Assembly: GCA_049487715.1 (NCBI GenBank)
Contig: CP150559.1
Location: 186,001 to 250,000, forward strand
Length of the DNA: 64,000 nt
Reading direction: 5' to 3'
DNA from: Pycnococcus provasolii
Taxonomy: Eukaryota; Chlorophyta; Pseudoscourfieldiophyceae; Pseudoscourfieldiales
Shown: piece after piece, positions 21,534 to 31,173 of the stretch
Numbering within the stretch: position 1 is the first letter of the stretch
Layout of the letters: each line of letters starts with the position of its first letter
Translations under genes and position numbers: made by a program
The notes under the pieces: model-generated
What the model was told of the DNA's origin: nothing
What the model saw: only the letters and a program-made list of their open reading frames with translations
Databases searched by the model: none

Positions 21534-23078
21534 ATGTCGCAGTCAGAGGAGGAGGAGGAGCAGGAGGAGTCCTTCGCCGTGACGGCCATCACGTACAATG
21601 TCAGGCGTAGCTACGTCCCGCCACAGGATACCACGCAGAGACTCAATGCACGACGATGGCAAGTCTCCGCGTCTAATGTCGCCTGGATCGACCCACGCGC
21701 CGCGACCAGAATGTACACCGACGCAAAAGGAGGGTCGGCCGCGAGCCACAGAGGCTTGCTTGGCTGGGACGACGCACCTCCGCATAACTTTGCAAGGCGT
21801 GCCACCGAGGTTGTGCGCACAGCGCTCACACCGCCGCCAAACGGAAATGGGCAGGTTGACGGGCCAAGCATACGTGCGCCGGCGGACTTCGTCGCACTGC
21901 AGGAGGCTGACCCGACGCAGCGAGCAGCCATCTCGTACGCCGCGGCGCGTGGCGGGTGGCGCACGCTTGCGGACTACGGCCACTTTGCGATGAACCCGCT
22001 TCTGTTTCGCCCGGCGCGCTGGAAGCTTCTCCGCTCCGGGTGGGCGCAGGCTTCGAGTACGCCCTGGAAACACGACAACTGCGGTCCGAACGGGCAGGCT
22101 GCACCGCGCGCCGGGTCATGCGACCGCCAGGCTCACGGTGGAGCCGTGTGGGGTCGCCACGTGCAGTGGGCCGTCTTCGCGCCCAGAATGCGCAACCGCT
22201 TCGTGATGGGCGAGGCGACGGGTGGGCGCGTCTCCGAGGCGGCAGCGACGAATATTACCGAGCTTCTATCCGCTGCGACGTCAGGCTTCGTTCCGTACTG
22301 GGATGCTGCCCGTATGGCGCAGCCATCACCTCCCGATACCTGGCGCGACTCGGAATGGAGGAATGCTATCGCCGGCGCACGTGCGTCGCGGCTGGCGGTG
22401 CTGGTGATCAACGTGCACTGGCCGCTGACCGCCTCGAAGGTGCTTCCCGCCATGACCGTGGCGAGCGTCATTGCAAATGTCACTCGCTGCATGGAAGGTG
22501 CGTGTGGGACCGATGCGGCATCCAACGACGTGCTCTCAAGTATGCGGGTTGGCAGCGACGACGAGGAGATGCGGCCGCCACTCACCACGGAGGTGGACGC
22601 TGCCACCATCGCCGCCGCGGCGTTGCCACCGAGTCTTCGTCATCGTCGTCGCCGCCGCCTCGTCCAAGAATCTGCGACGACGCGTGTCGTTCCTGTCGTG
22701 CTTGGCGACTTCAACGCGATTGCGTCGGATGCGGGCGTTTTGGGCTTGCAGGCGGCGTCGCGCCTTAAGGACACGTACAGCGAGGCGGTTGCATGTGGTG
22801 TGGGCGGTGAGTTGGGACGACGATGCCCTGGTCCGGTGTGCGCGACGAACGACGCGTGGAATGCGGCGGCGAGAAGTGCCAGGTTGTTAGCACCGCGTGG
22901 TACGTGTCCCACTCCTCACTTCGGATCGGGCAAGATTGACCACGTGCTTGTAGGTACGGATGGCACGCGCGTGACTGGTGCGGGCGTCGTGCCTTGCGGT
23001 GGCGTAGCAGGCGATCCGCTGGCGTGCGCGAGTGACCATCAAGCCGTCTGGGCGAGGTTCAACGTCGCGCTGAGGTAA
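21534..23078 (+). CDS. EEP-family (endonuclease/exonuclease/phosphatase) protein
   Basis: The in-frame ATG at 21534 (MSQSEEE) gives 514 residues; the open frame upstream is a Gly tract. EEP motifs are visible: TYNVR near the N-terminus, FVALQEAD (about 120), VINVHWPL (about 292), VLGDFNAI (about 390) and ASDHQAVWARF at the C-terminus. The two insertions between motifs are longer than in compact EEP enzymes. There is no convincing signal peptide. The family covers nucleases, phosphatases and sphingomyelinases, so the substrate is open. It is unrelated in detail to the nocturnin-like gene at 12232-13281 apart from the fold. Confidence 0.75.
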   Translation: MSQSEEEEEQEESFAVTAITYNVRRSYVPPQDTTQRLNARRWQVSASNVAWIDPRAATRMYTDAKGGSAASHRGLLGWDDAPPHNFARRATEVVRTALTPPPNGNGQVDGPSIRAPADFVALQEADPTQRAAISYAAARGGWRTLADYGHFAMNPLLFRPARWKLLRSGWAQASSTPWKHDNCGPNGQAAPRAGSCDRQAHGGAVWGRHVQWAVFAPRMRNRFVMGEATGGRVSEAAATNITELLSAATSGFVPYWDAARMAQPSPPDTWRDSEWRNAIAGARASRLAVLVINVHWPLTASKVLPAMTVASVIANVTRCMEGACGTDAASNDVLSSMRVGSDDEEMRPPLTTEVDAATIAAAALPPSLRHRRRRRLVQESATTRVVPVVLGDFNAIASDAGVLGLQAASRLKDTYSEAVACGVGGELGRRCPGPVCATNDAWNAAARSARLLAPRGTCPTPHFGSGKIDHVLVGTDGTRVTGAGVVPCGGVAGDPLACASDHQAVWARFNVALR

Positions 23079-23184
23079 GCAAGGAGGGTTATAGGGTAAA
23101 AGTAAGAATAGTTGTGTTGAAGAACTTACAGTACATGTATTGTTCTTCCTTCTTATCCATACCTATAACAAGACATCATCTCCT

Positions 23185-26100
23185 CTATATATATCGGTGA
23201 ACGACGTACGACGAGCTATTTTCTGAAGCTGCCGAGTCCCACGGCAGCTTCGGAGAGCTCACGGAAGTCGCCTCAGCTTCCGTCGAGACCCTCATCATGA
23301 GACTCTCCTCGAATCGAGCAGCTTGTTCGGCAAACTGACGCGCGAGTTTCTCCTGTCTCTTGCTTCGCTCGAGGTGCTCCATGCTTGCGCGCACCTCGTC
23401 GGCGCGCGACGCTGCCAAGACGCTGCTCGCTCGCTCTTCACGTAACGGCGATCGCGTCAAGATGGGCATGCCGCTCGCAAAGCTCATCATGAGGTTGCTC
23501 TCGCACGATAGACGGCACATGTCGTCGTCCGGTTCGGCTGCAGGTTGCACGTCCTCCTTCCGTCTCCTTTCGTCCGCCAGAGCGCGCTGAGCCTCCAACG
23601 CTTGCTCTTGCGCGTGCTGAGCCTCGCGCCTTGCCTCTGCCGTCGCCTCCTGAGCCTCCTCTATTGCACGGCGCGCGCTCTCAACCTTCTGTGCATGCTC
23701 GGAAATTCTGTCCTCCGCCGCCAGCCGCATGCGCTTCGCCTCCTCTAGGCGCTCCGCTAACAAGCGAGCCTCGCCCCGTGCCGCCTTGAGCGCCGCATCC
23801 ATCGCGTCGCCGCGCGCCACCGCCGCCGTCGCCTGGTCGCGTGCCGCGTTGACCTCCTCCACCAGTGCTGCCATGTTGGACTCGTGCTGCTTTGCATCCC
23901 CTAGGCGCTCCGCTAACAAGCGAGCCTCGCCCCGTGCCGCCTTGAGCGCCGCATCCATCGCGTCGCCGCGCGCCACCGCCGCCGTCGCCTGGTCGCGTGC
24001 CGCGTTGACCTCCTCCACCAGTGCTGCCATGTTGGACTCGTGCTGCTTTGCCAGCACGGACATCACAGAAGCGTGCGTCTCCTTCAACTCAGCGAGCTCC
24101 CGAAGGTGAGATTCCACCGCCGACGCAACCTCCCGCACAGGCGCTGGCGCAGAGGTCTCCGTACATGCATCGCACATCTCAGCGTGAGCATCGCACGACA
24201 CGTCAACCGTTGGGCTAGCTCTCGCAGCGTCCGTCTGCATGGATGCGTCCATCCGATCGGCATCACCTTTTCCTTCCACCACCGGCTCGTCCGTCACAGC
24301 CTGTATCGCGGCATCCGCCGTCGTCGAAGAAACACATGGTTCAGGTTCGTTGAAGAAGGCGCGTGCAGCCTCGTCCACATCGCGTTCCATTTCCAGCGAT
24401 ATCACTTTCTCCTCTAGTACTTCCGAGCGGCGACGCAGCTCTCCGCTCGCGCGCTCTGCCGCCGTAGCGGCAAGTGCCGATTCGCGCACGCGCTCCTCGA
24501 GCGCCGCGACGGTCTCGGCCCATGCGGCATTGTTGCGCACTAGCTTTTCCTCAGCCTCTGCTAGTAGCTGGGCACTCGTCTCAGCGGCTTCAGGAGTTTC
24601 TGCAGGCGGCGGTGGTACACCCGAGGCATCTGCAAGGCGTGCATTGAGCGCCTTCAGCTCTTCGATTTCCGCGTGAGCCGCCTCCAGCAGTGATGTTAGC
24701 GAAGTAATGTCTGGCAGTGTTGGCGAATGCGCCACCGGAGGCTGCTGCGGTTCAGACAACTCTTGCGATTCGCCCGACAGTCCATCCTCCACTTCCTGGA
24801 CGTGATCATCCGTGATGCCCAAAACGTCGTCCCAGCTCGGCAAGATTGAGCTGCTCGCGTCGGGCGAGAAGTCGAGCTGACGGCGCGCAGAATCCTGCAC
24901 AGGAGTTAGCGGAGTCTCTGGCATCATCGCAGAGTCGTCGGGGTGTGGTCGACCTGCATCCCCAGTCTTCGGCACGGCGAGAAGATTTGGCTTCTCTGGC
25001 GTCGAGAGACCTTCCTCGGCGATCATGATGGTCATCTCTTCCTCCGTTTGCACGCACGCGTTGCGACCTGGTGGTCGCTGTGGCACATGAACCGTGTGGC
25101 GTGCCGCGAAACCGTCATCCCGCGCCTCCATCTGCGATTCCAGCCACTCGATGTGCATCGCCTGATCGCGCCGCGCAGCCTCTAGCGCGGCGACCTGCGC
25201 CTCGAGCTTTTCTTTCGTCTTCCTCGCCTCTGTCGCCACTGATCGCGCCGCGGCAGCGTCCGAAGTCGCCGTGCACGCCTCGTTCTGCGCCTTGTCGGCA
25301 AGCGCCGCGACGTTCGCGGCGCGATCATCCGCCGCTCGCTTCTCGCGGCGCTCACGGCGCAGCTTTGCACGTGCGTCAGAAGCTTCCCTCGACTTTGCCG
25401 ACGCGAGCATTCGGCACTGTGCAGTCTCCTCCGCGCAGCGAGCAAGCTCTGCGGCGTGACTGGCACGCATCTCCTCGCGCTCCAGCTCGAGCGTCTCGAT
25501 CGCGGCGCGCAGCGCGGGCATGTCGTCGTCGCCGTTGCCAGCCGCCGTCGACGGTACCTCCGCGGCGTGCGGCGCAAGGGATCGATTTAGCAGCACGAGA
25601 GTCTCCGTCGCTGCGACAGCAGCTCTTCTTCGCGCCGCTTGTCCAAGACGTGCCGTTGTTGGGTTACCACCCTCGTCGACGTCGCCTAGCAGTGCGCACA
25701 CCTGCGCGATCTGGTCGCGTGCTGCCATGGCAAACTTGCGTCCTGCATTACGTCGGTGCAAGCGCTTGTTGGCGCGTTTGCATGCGTCCAGGCGCACGCG
25801 CACCTGAGCAAGTGCGCGATGAACAACCTTCGTGTCAGCGCCCGGTGCAAGTGGCGCCAGAGCACCGCCTTCTGATGAGCTGGAGTCGTTCTCGGAGCTG
25901 GAGTCGTCGGCCTGATCAAGCTGCGAGACGACGACGACTTCCTCTTCTTCGCCGTTATCTTCTTCGTCTTCTTCTTCTTCGCTGCTGATGCTGCTGCCAT
26001 CGTCGTGACGTTTGTGGTGTTGCCCCGAGCTGCTGCTCCACCTTCTTCTTCCTCTTCTTCTCTGCCGTCCTTCTTGGAGTGCAAGGCGTTGGTTTGGATT

Positions 26101-26799
26101 TGCGTCTTCCGACTCAGTGTTATTGTTGTCCGATGATACCTCTGATGTGGATGTGGACGAGCTTAAGGCCGTTCCGGGAGTATTTGTGTATGTGTTTGTC
26201 GTCGGCGGCGATGCACCAGTGAACGTGTGTATGGGCGCGTGTTGCGTGGGCGAGAAGTGCCAGCACGAGTCCAGGGAAGCGCGCAAGTCCGTGGGTATCG
26301 GCGCGAAAGACTCCCCAGAAGATGAAGAAGCGGAGGAGGCTGGTGCAAGGTCGTTCTTAGACATGGCGGCCGGCCCCCCAACCATCCCACACACAAAAGC
26401 GGAACCGCCAACAACCCCAGTAATCAACTGTACTGACGCACGCGGGAACCCGTCAGACGCAGGCGCAGCGGCAGCGGCAGAGTGAGGCGCAGGCGGCAGG
26501 AAGGGACGCGCAAGGCAGGAAGGAGTCATCATGTCTGTGATTGATGAGTCAGAGTGATTGCAATCACCCCCGCCTCCGAGATCATCAATCACCCCCGAGA
26601 TCAATTGCCCCGGGTTATCATCGGGTTGCCCCAATAAAGGTGCGGAGGCATCAATGGAGGCGGAGGCGGAGGACGAGAAGGCGACGCCGTGACTAACAAG
26701 TGAGCGACCATGGGGAAGGCTCGCCATCATGGGGAATGATTCGAGGGGAGGGGAGGGGAGGGGAATGGAGGGGAGGGGAGGGGGGGGTTTCAGAGGCAT
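23185..26799 (-). CDS. Large coiled-coil protein with exact 52-residue internal duplication
   Basis: The first ATG at 26799 gives 1204 residues; a second start (MM, 26730) begins residue 24 and may be the real one, since the first 23 residues are Pro-rich. The first ~320 residues are Ser/Ala/Asp-rich and look disordered, with an acidic Ser/Glu stretch. From about 330 to the C-terminus there are long coiled coils with frequent Ala, Glu, Arg and Leu. Two copies of a 52-residue unit (starting KQHESNMAAL) follow each other exactly (see repeat). No enzyme motif is seen. A scaffold, cytoskeletal or centrosomal role is possible but not shown. Confidence 0.75.
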   Translation of the reverse strand: MPLKPPPPLPSIPLPSPPLESFPMMASLPHGRSLVSHGVAFSSSASASIDASAPLLGQPDDNPGQLISGVIDDLGGGGDCNHSDSSITDMMTPSCLARPFLPPAPHSAAAAAPASDGFPRASVQLITGVVGGSAFVCGMVGGPAAMSKNDLAPASSASSSSGESFAPIPTDLRASLDSCWHFSPTQHAPIHTFTGASPPTTNTYTNTPGTALSSSTSTSEVSSDNNNTESEDANPNQRLALQEGRQRRRGRRRWSSSSGQHHKRHDDGSSISSEEEEDEEDNGEEEEVVVVSQLDQADDSSSENDSSSSEGGALAPLAPGADTKVVHRALAQVRVRLDACKRANKRLHRRNAGRKFAMAARDQIAQVCALLGDVDEGGNPTTARLGQAARRRAAVAATETLVLLNRSLAPHAAEVPSTAAGNGDDDMPALRAAIETLELEREEMRASHAAELARCAEETAQCRMLASAKSREASDARAKLRRERREKRAADDRAANVAALADKAQNEACTATSDAAAARSVATEARKTKEKLEAQVAALEAARRDQAMHIEWLESQMEARDDGFAARHTVHVPQRPPGRNACVQTEEEMTIMIAEEGLSTPEKPNLLAVPKTGDAGRPHPDDSAMMPETPLTPVQDSARRQLDFSPDASSSILPSWDDVLGITDDHVQEVEDGLSGESQELSEPQQPPVAHSPTLPDITSLTSLLEAAHAEIEELKALNARLADASGVPPPPAETPEAAETSAQLLAEAEEKLVRNNAAWAETVAALEERVRESALAATAAERASGELRRRSEVLEEKVISLEMERDVDEAARAFFNEPEPCVSSTTADAAIQAVTDEPVVEGKGDADRMDASMQTDAARASPTVDVSCDAHAEMCDACTETSAPAPVREVASAVESHLRELAELKETHASVMSVLAKQHESNMAALVEEVNAARDQATAAVARGDAMDAALKAARGEARLLAERLGDAKQHESNMAALVEEVNAARDQATAAVARGDAMDAALKAARGEARLLAERLEEAKRMRLAAEDRISEHAQKVESARRAIEEAQEATAEARREAQHAQEQALEAQRALADERRRKEDVQPAAEPDDDMCRLSCESNLMMSFASGMPILTRSPLREERASSVLAASRADEVRASMEHLERSKRQEKLARQFAEQAARFEESLMMRVSTEAEATSVSSPKLPWDSAASENSSSYVVHRYI
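23745..24051 (-). repeat. Tandem 156-bp exact direct repeat inside a coding region
   Basis: Two units start at 23745 and 23901, a period of 156 bp or 52 codons. The first ~150 bases of each appear identical, so the duplication is recent or is being homogenised, and it keeps the frame and the coiled-coil register. Confidence 0.9.
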
Positions 26800-28208
26800 C
26801 GGGAGAACACAATACGGGTCCCCCCCGGGTGGGGTGAAGTTCCACGACGCTTCAGGGAAACCACTAAACAGGTGGTTCTTTAGAAACCTCCCCCCGGGGG
26901 TGCTTCTCCCCTCCCCGGGTAAGAGTGAGGTGGTTCTGGCGGGAAAGTGGGTTCTTCCCTTGGCGGGCGGGCTTTCTGAACCGAAGGCCTTAAGGGAGCC
27001 CCCCCGGGGGCTGCCCCCCCGGCCCGGGTTCAGGGGGGATTGCGGCCCGAGTCACGCAAGGAGCGACCCAGTGGAGGGATTCCTGGCGGCCTGGAGCGGG
27101 AAAAGGGGATTTAGGGCGAAGGCCCCCCGGGGCGAGCCGTGACGGGAGGAACTCGGGGTCAGTAGTATTTTGGGGGTTTGGGAGGAGAGGAACCAAACAC
27201 ACACACTTTGTTGCTAAACCCCGACCGTCTTGAGTTTGGGAAGGTGTGCTATATGTTTGTGTGGGGAGGTGACAGCCCACTATAATTCCCCACTACAGGA
27301 ATAAATGAAGACGTGATGGAGATAAGATGTAATAAGTGGCTACATGCTGCTAACGCGCTTCAGCTGGCGGCGCGCTCGCAGCACGCGCATGCGAGCTGTG
27401 TAATACCAATTCAAATTCGCTTGTTCTTTAACAATAAATTTGATATACTCACAAAACATCAAATATTGATACACATACAAAACAAATGCTTGGTAGCTTG
27501 CAGACGTCACCTGGGGACCCGCCTCGCGCGGGACAACTTGAACCCCCGTTCTCCACTCCCGTCCATGCCGCTGTCGGGGAAGTAGTCCCTTAAGATTCGC
27601 TCAACTGCTGAGAACGCCGGGGCCGGATTCTCGTGCATTTCAACCTTAACACTGAGTAACTCGCGTAGAGCGTGTATCAGATACGACAAAGTTTCGCCGC
27701 CAGTCACTGACGTCGAGGGTTAGCAGCGACACGTAGGTCGGCCGACACGTGAGTGCACGTGCAACGCACAGAATGGAGGTTGAGAATCAACTCAGTCAAT
27801 GCTCAAACGGAAAGTCAACAGAAAACTGTCTTTCTTTCACTCGAAGATACGGTCTAAAAATCCCTGCACAATTCAAACCCCTAATGTTGCTGTGTGATTT
27901 TTTATCAAAATTCTCCAAACCCCAATCAACATATTTTCAACACAGGATCCTGCCGTTTGATCCCCCCCTCCACGTCCGCGTATTATCCGGGGCCGGGGTT
28001 TTTTCCGACTTCCGTTCAACGAGGTATCCCGCGCGAACCAGCCCAGGCCCCGACCACCTGCCCCGACCTGTCCCCGGGGCCCGCCCGCAGAGAAGGTCAG
28101 GACTGGCCTGTTTTTTCCACCACGCATCCCGTATCAAGTATCCCCCGCCCCCGGGGGATCAAGTAAATTTTAGCAAGGAGCTCAGCTCGTTCCATTCCCC
28201 AGATCGCC
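26800..28208. other. Spacer with G/C homopolymer tracts and coding debris
   Basis: 26810-27150 is full of C and G runs of 5-8, which are capable of quadruplex formation and prone to sequencing error. 27170-27310 resembles 52600-52760 in patches. 27507-27716 holds a short protein-like frame (separate entry). 27960-28165 is again C/G-run rich with CCCGGGG words. No intact gene is seen. Confidence 0.4.
27507..27716 (-). pseudogene. Short protein-like ORF fragment, unknown
   Basis: About 70 codons lie between stops with no ATG. The translation has an amphipathic helix pattern (LSYLIHALRELL) and an ERILRDYF segment, then a basic end. The composition is protein-like, unlike the surrounding G/C-run sequence. 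It may be a remnant of a mobile-element gene or an exon. No family is recognised. Confidence 0.25.
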
Positions 28209-29213
28209 ATGCCCGTGCGCTCATGCTCGTGCTGTTCGGGTAGGTTGCTCGCTCGTACCACTCGCTGCAACCGTATTGCTCGCTGCCACTCGAAGGTGGC
28301 GAGGGTTAGTAGCTCGCGCTTGGGTGGCGATGGCCATTTCGTGAACTCCCGCTTCGTGAAGACGCGTGCAGCATCCACGCCGTCTTCGACCCCTTCTTCG
28401 ATGCCGACGTCCAAAGATCTCCCCCCGGAGGACGCAGACTCTTCGGAGGAGGAGGATTTGAACGAAATGAACGAAATCGTCAAAAAAGCGCCTGTTCCGT
28501 CGGAGGAGTTAGTTGAAATGAGAAACGTACGCACGCTCCTCCTGCAGAGGTGTGCGGGACTTGACAGAGGACTCGCGGCGCGCGTCGAGGATGTGCGAAG
28601 CATCGAAAGCACCGCGCGCGCTCTCGAGGAGTACGCTTGTGCGCAACCAATCAGCTGGGCGAACGAAGAGGATGTCAATATGCTCAACGGACGTTGGAGA
28701 CTCGTCTACACGTCAGCCTTCGCGGAAGGTGGAAGCGACGGCATGTCATCACCCAGCCTCGGAGGCGCTCGACCAGGACCGCCGTCGAACGGACCCGTGA
28801 GACTTGGGAAAGTGTACCAACGCATACAAACGCGCAAGCGACGACTCGACAACATCATCGAACCCGTCTACCTCGACGCGCCGTGGCCACTGCCGTTCCC
28901 GTCGTTCCTGCCGAGCCCCGCCGCCACGGTGCAGCTCGGACACGAGCTCGAGCTCGTCGACAACGACAGGATACGCATCACGGGAGACGGCGCGACGATA
29001 CGTCCCAGAGGAGGGCCTAGCTTCATCCGGCCGCTCACATTCGAGACGCCAAAACTGCCATTTGTCGACCAACTGAGAAATCTTCTGCCAGAAGAGGTGC
29101 GCCAAGCGTTTCAACGAATCGGAAGTAGCACGTTTCGAGTCGCGTACCTTGACAAAGATGTCTATGTCACACGTGGTGATCGAGGTGAACTTCGCGTATT
29201 CTGCCGCGACTAA
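28209..29213 (+). CDS. Plastid lipid-associated protein (PAP/fibrillin family)
   Basis: The 334-residue protein starts at ATG 28209. Residues 1-60 are Arg/Ser/Cys-rich with few acidic residues, like a plastid transit peptide, and an acidic linker follows. The fibrillin domain covers about 100-334: LNGRWRLVYTS (about 159-169), a G.VYQRI-type segment (about 200), RRLDNIIEP, and the typical end FRVAYLDKDVYVTRGDRGEL (about 308-327). Fibrillins coat plastoglobules or thylakoids and bind lipids or quinones. Presence of this gene supports a photosynthetic host. It has no ORF neighbour closer than 500 bp downstream. Confidence 0.9.
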   Translation: MPVRSCSCCSGRLLARTTRCNRIARCHSKVARVSSSRLGGDGHFVNSRFVKTRAASTPSSTPSSMPTSKDLPPEDADSSEEEDLNEMNEIVKKAPVPSEELVEMRNVRTLLLQRCAGLDRGLAARVEDVRSIESTARALEEYACAQPISWANEEDVNMLNGRWRLVYTSAFAEGGSDGMSSPSLGGARPGPPSNGPVRLGKVYQRIQTRKRRLDNIIEPVYLDAPWPLPFPSFLPSPAATVQLGHELELVDNDRIRITGDGATIRPRGGPSFIRPLTFETPKLPFVDQLRNLLPEEVRQAFQRIGSSTFRVAYLDKDVYVTRGDRGELRVFCRD

Positions 29214-29778
29214 TTCTAAGATCGCTCATTCATTAATGAAGTGTACTTTACTCTGTCTAGCGGTCGTCCATTCACACCATTAACTTCACATCCAGCCCAT
29301 TCACCGGCGCCATTCAGCACCGCGTTGTGTACATTGCGTAGGTGACTTCAAATGTTGTATCACTCTATCAGGGCGCTTTCGTTGGCGTAATGCGCATTTT
29401 AGCTAGAGTACGCTCAAGTCGAACGAGTGGAGCACCGAGATCTACGTGAATATGGAGGAGCCGCCACCGTCGCGCGAGAGCGTATGGAGCTCGGCGAACA
29501 AACAATCTCTAGAAGTTCGCAGTGTTCGTTCGTTGCGTTATTTTTTTTGGTTTCATTTACACACAAAAAAGGTGTTATTCGCAAGCTTCTCCATGGAACG
29601 TTTATTGGCTTGGCCATCTCCTGCTTTCACCCGCACACCTACTTGAACTCGATTATGGCACAAACACGCACAAAAAAAGCACAAATACGCCAAAGACACG
29701 GTTCAAGCTAAAGCTTGCCCACACCCTGGTATTCTTGCGCACAAAAAAGTTGTCAAAATTCCTGGATTTGTAGGCTTC
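29214..29778. other. Convergent 3' region
   Basis: This is AT-rich spacer between the fibrillin gene (+) and the acidic protein gene (-). It contains A and T runs (29538-29575, 29672-29680) and nothing else recognisable. Confidence 0.45.
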
Positions 29779-31173
29779 CTACGCCTTGATCTCCTTAGGT
29801 GCAACCAAGCCTCCAGCAGCCTCAGCCTCGACAGCTTCATCTGCGTGGTCATCTGCGTGGTCTTCAGCTTCCTCGGCCACTTCCTCGGCCACGTCCGCAG
29901 CTTCCTCAGCAGCGTCTTCCTCCTCCTCGGCAGCATCTTCCTCCTCCTCGGCAGCATCCTCCTCGCCGTCAATCTCCTCCTCAGCCTGCTCCTCGGCAGC
30001 CTCCTCCTCCTCCTCCTCCTCCTCCTCGCCGTCAGTCTCCTCCTCAGCCTCCTCGCCGTCAGTCTCCTCCTCGTCATCCTCCTCCTCGCCGTCAGTCTCC
30101 TCCTCCTCCTCCTCCTCCTCGCCGTCAGTCTCCTCCTCGTCATCATCCTCAGCCTTCTCGCCGTCAGTCTCCTCCTCGTCATCCTCCTCCTCCTCCTCCT
30201 CGCCGTCAGTCTCGTCCCCGTCATCCTCCTCAGCCTTCTCGCCGTCAGTCTCCTCATCGTCGTCATCATCATCATCCACATCATCTTCGTCAAGAAGATC
30301 GTGTTCCTCGTCATCCTGATGGCCTTCCACCTCATCATCCTCATCATCGATGGCTTCCTCATCCGCTCGACCAGGTTCAGCATCGGCATAAGTCTCGCCG
30401 TCGTTCTTCTCGACACTGCGCAGCTCAGCCTCCTTCAGATCCATCGCCTCGCCCTCCTCGTGGTGGTGGTGGCCGTGGTGCTCGTCACCGTGATGGTGCT
30501 CATCACCGTAATGGTCATCGCCGTGGTGCTCATCTGGGTGATGGTGGCCGTGGTGTCCTTTAGGCAGCTTGCAGCCTTCCTTCTTGAACGCTTCCTTGCA
30601 TCCGGTAAAAATTTCGCGGCAGACGGACGATACGTCCTCCTCCTTCTTGTCGTGCGCCGGCTTGGGGCAGTTGTACTTTTCCATCTTGGCCTTGCACGCC
30701 GTGAAGATTTCTCGGCATTCTTCGCGTTTCTTTTTCTTGCCTCCACCACATTTCGCCGTGAGCGCCTCCGCCTTGGCCTTGCACGCCTCCTTCGTCTTTA
30801 CGACGTCAGCCTTGAATTCGCGGGGCTTGAGTTTGCCCTGCTTGTACATTTCAGTAAGTTTTTCGAATTTCTCCTTGCACGCCTCCGCAAGCTTCTTGCG
30901 CGCCACGGCACACTTCACGCGTTCGTTAACGACGTGCATGCCGTCTTTCTTGATCTCAGACGGCAGCGAAAGCACTTCGGCCGGATTCTCCGATTCGGCG
31001 AGTTTTTCCTCCACCTCCTGGGCAAGCTCGTGCTTCACATTTTCCACCACATTTTCCACATTCACCGTCGAGAGAGGCGTGCGCAGTCCGAGCGTGCGCG
31101 TTTGCACCATGAGAACATTGTGCCCCATGAGAATGAGAAAACTCAACAAAGCAACACGAGTGAGCGACATCAT
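29779..31173 (-). CDS. Secreted protein with Cys repeats, His cluster and long Glu/Asp tail
   Basis: The ATG pair at 31173 starts a clear signal peptide (MMSLTRVALLSFLILMG), giving 464 residues. Residues about 70-195 carry at least two close copies of a Cys unit (CREIFT-CK----------C) among further spaced Cys/Lys segments. Residues about 204-240 are a His/Asp/Glu cluster (HHGHHHPDEHH). From about 258 the chain is almost purely Glu/Asp with repeated EETDGE units, ending with an Ala/Glu stretch. The Cys units suggest a small disulphide-bonded domain. The His and acidic regions suggest binding of divalent metal, calcium or a mineral outside the cell or in the secretory pathway. No named family is recognised. 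Confidence 0.7.
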   Translation of the reverse strand: MMSLTRVALLSFLILMGHNVLMVQTRTLGLRTPLSTVNVENVVENVKHELAQEVEEKLAESENPAEVLSLPSEIKKDGMHVVNERVKCAVARKKLAEACKEKFEKLTEMYKQGKLKPREFKADVVKTKEACKAKAEALTAKCGGGKKKKREECREIFTACKAKMEKYNCPKPAHDKKEEDVSSVCREIFTGCKEAFKKEGCKLPKGHHGHHHPDEHHGDDHYGDEHHHGDEHHGHHHHEEGEAMDLKEAELRSVEKNDGETYADAEPGRADEEAIDDEDDEVEGHQDDEEHDLLDEDDVDDDDDDDEETDGEKAEEDDGDETDGEEEEEEDDEEETDGEKAEDDDEEETDGEEEEEEEETDGEEEDDEEETDGEEAEEETDGEEEEEEEEEAAEEQAEEEIDGEEDAAEEEEDAAEEEEDAAEEAADVAEEVAEEAEDHADDHADEAVEAEAAGGLVAPKEIKA

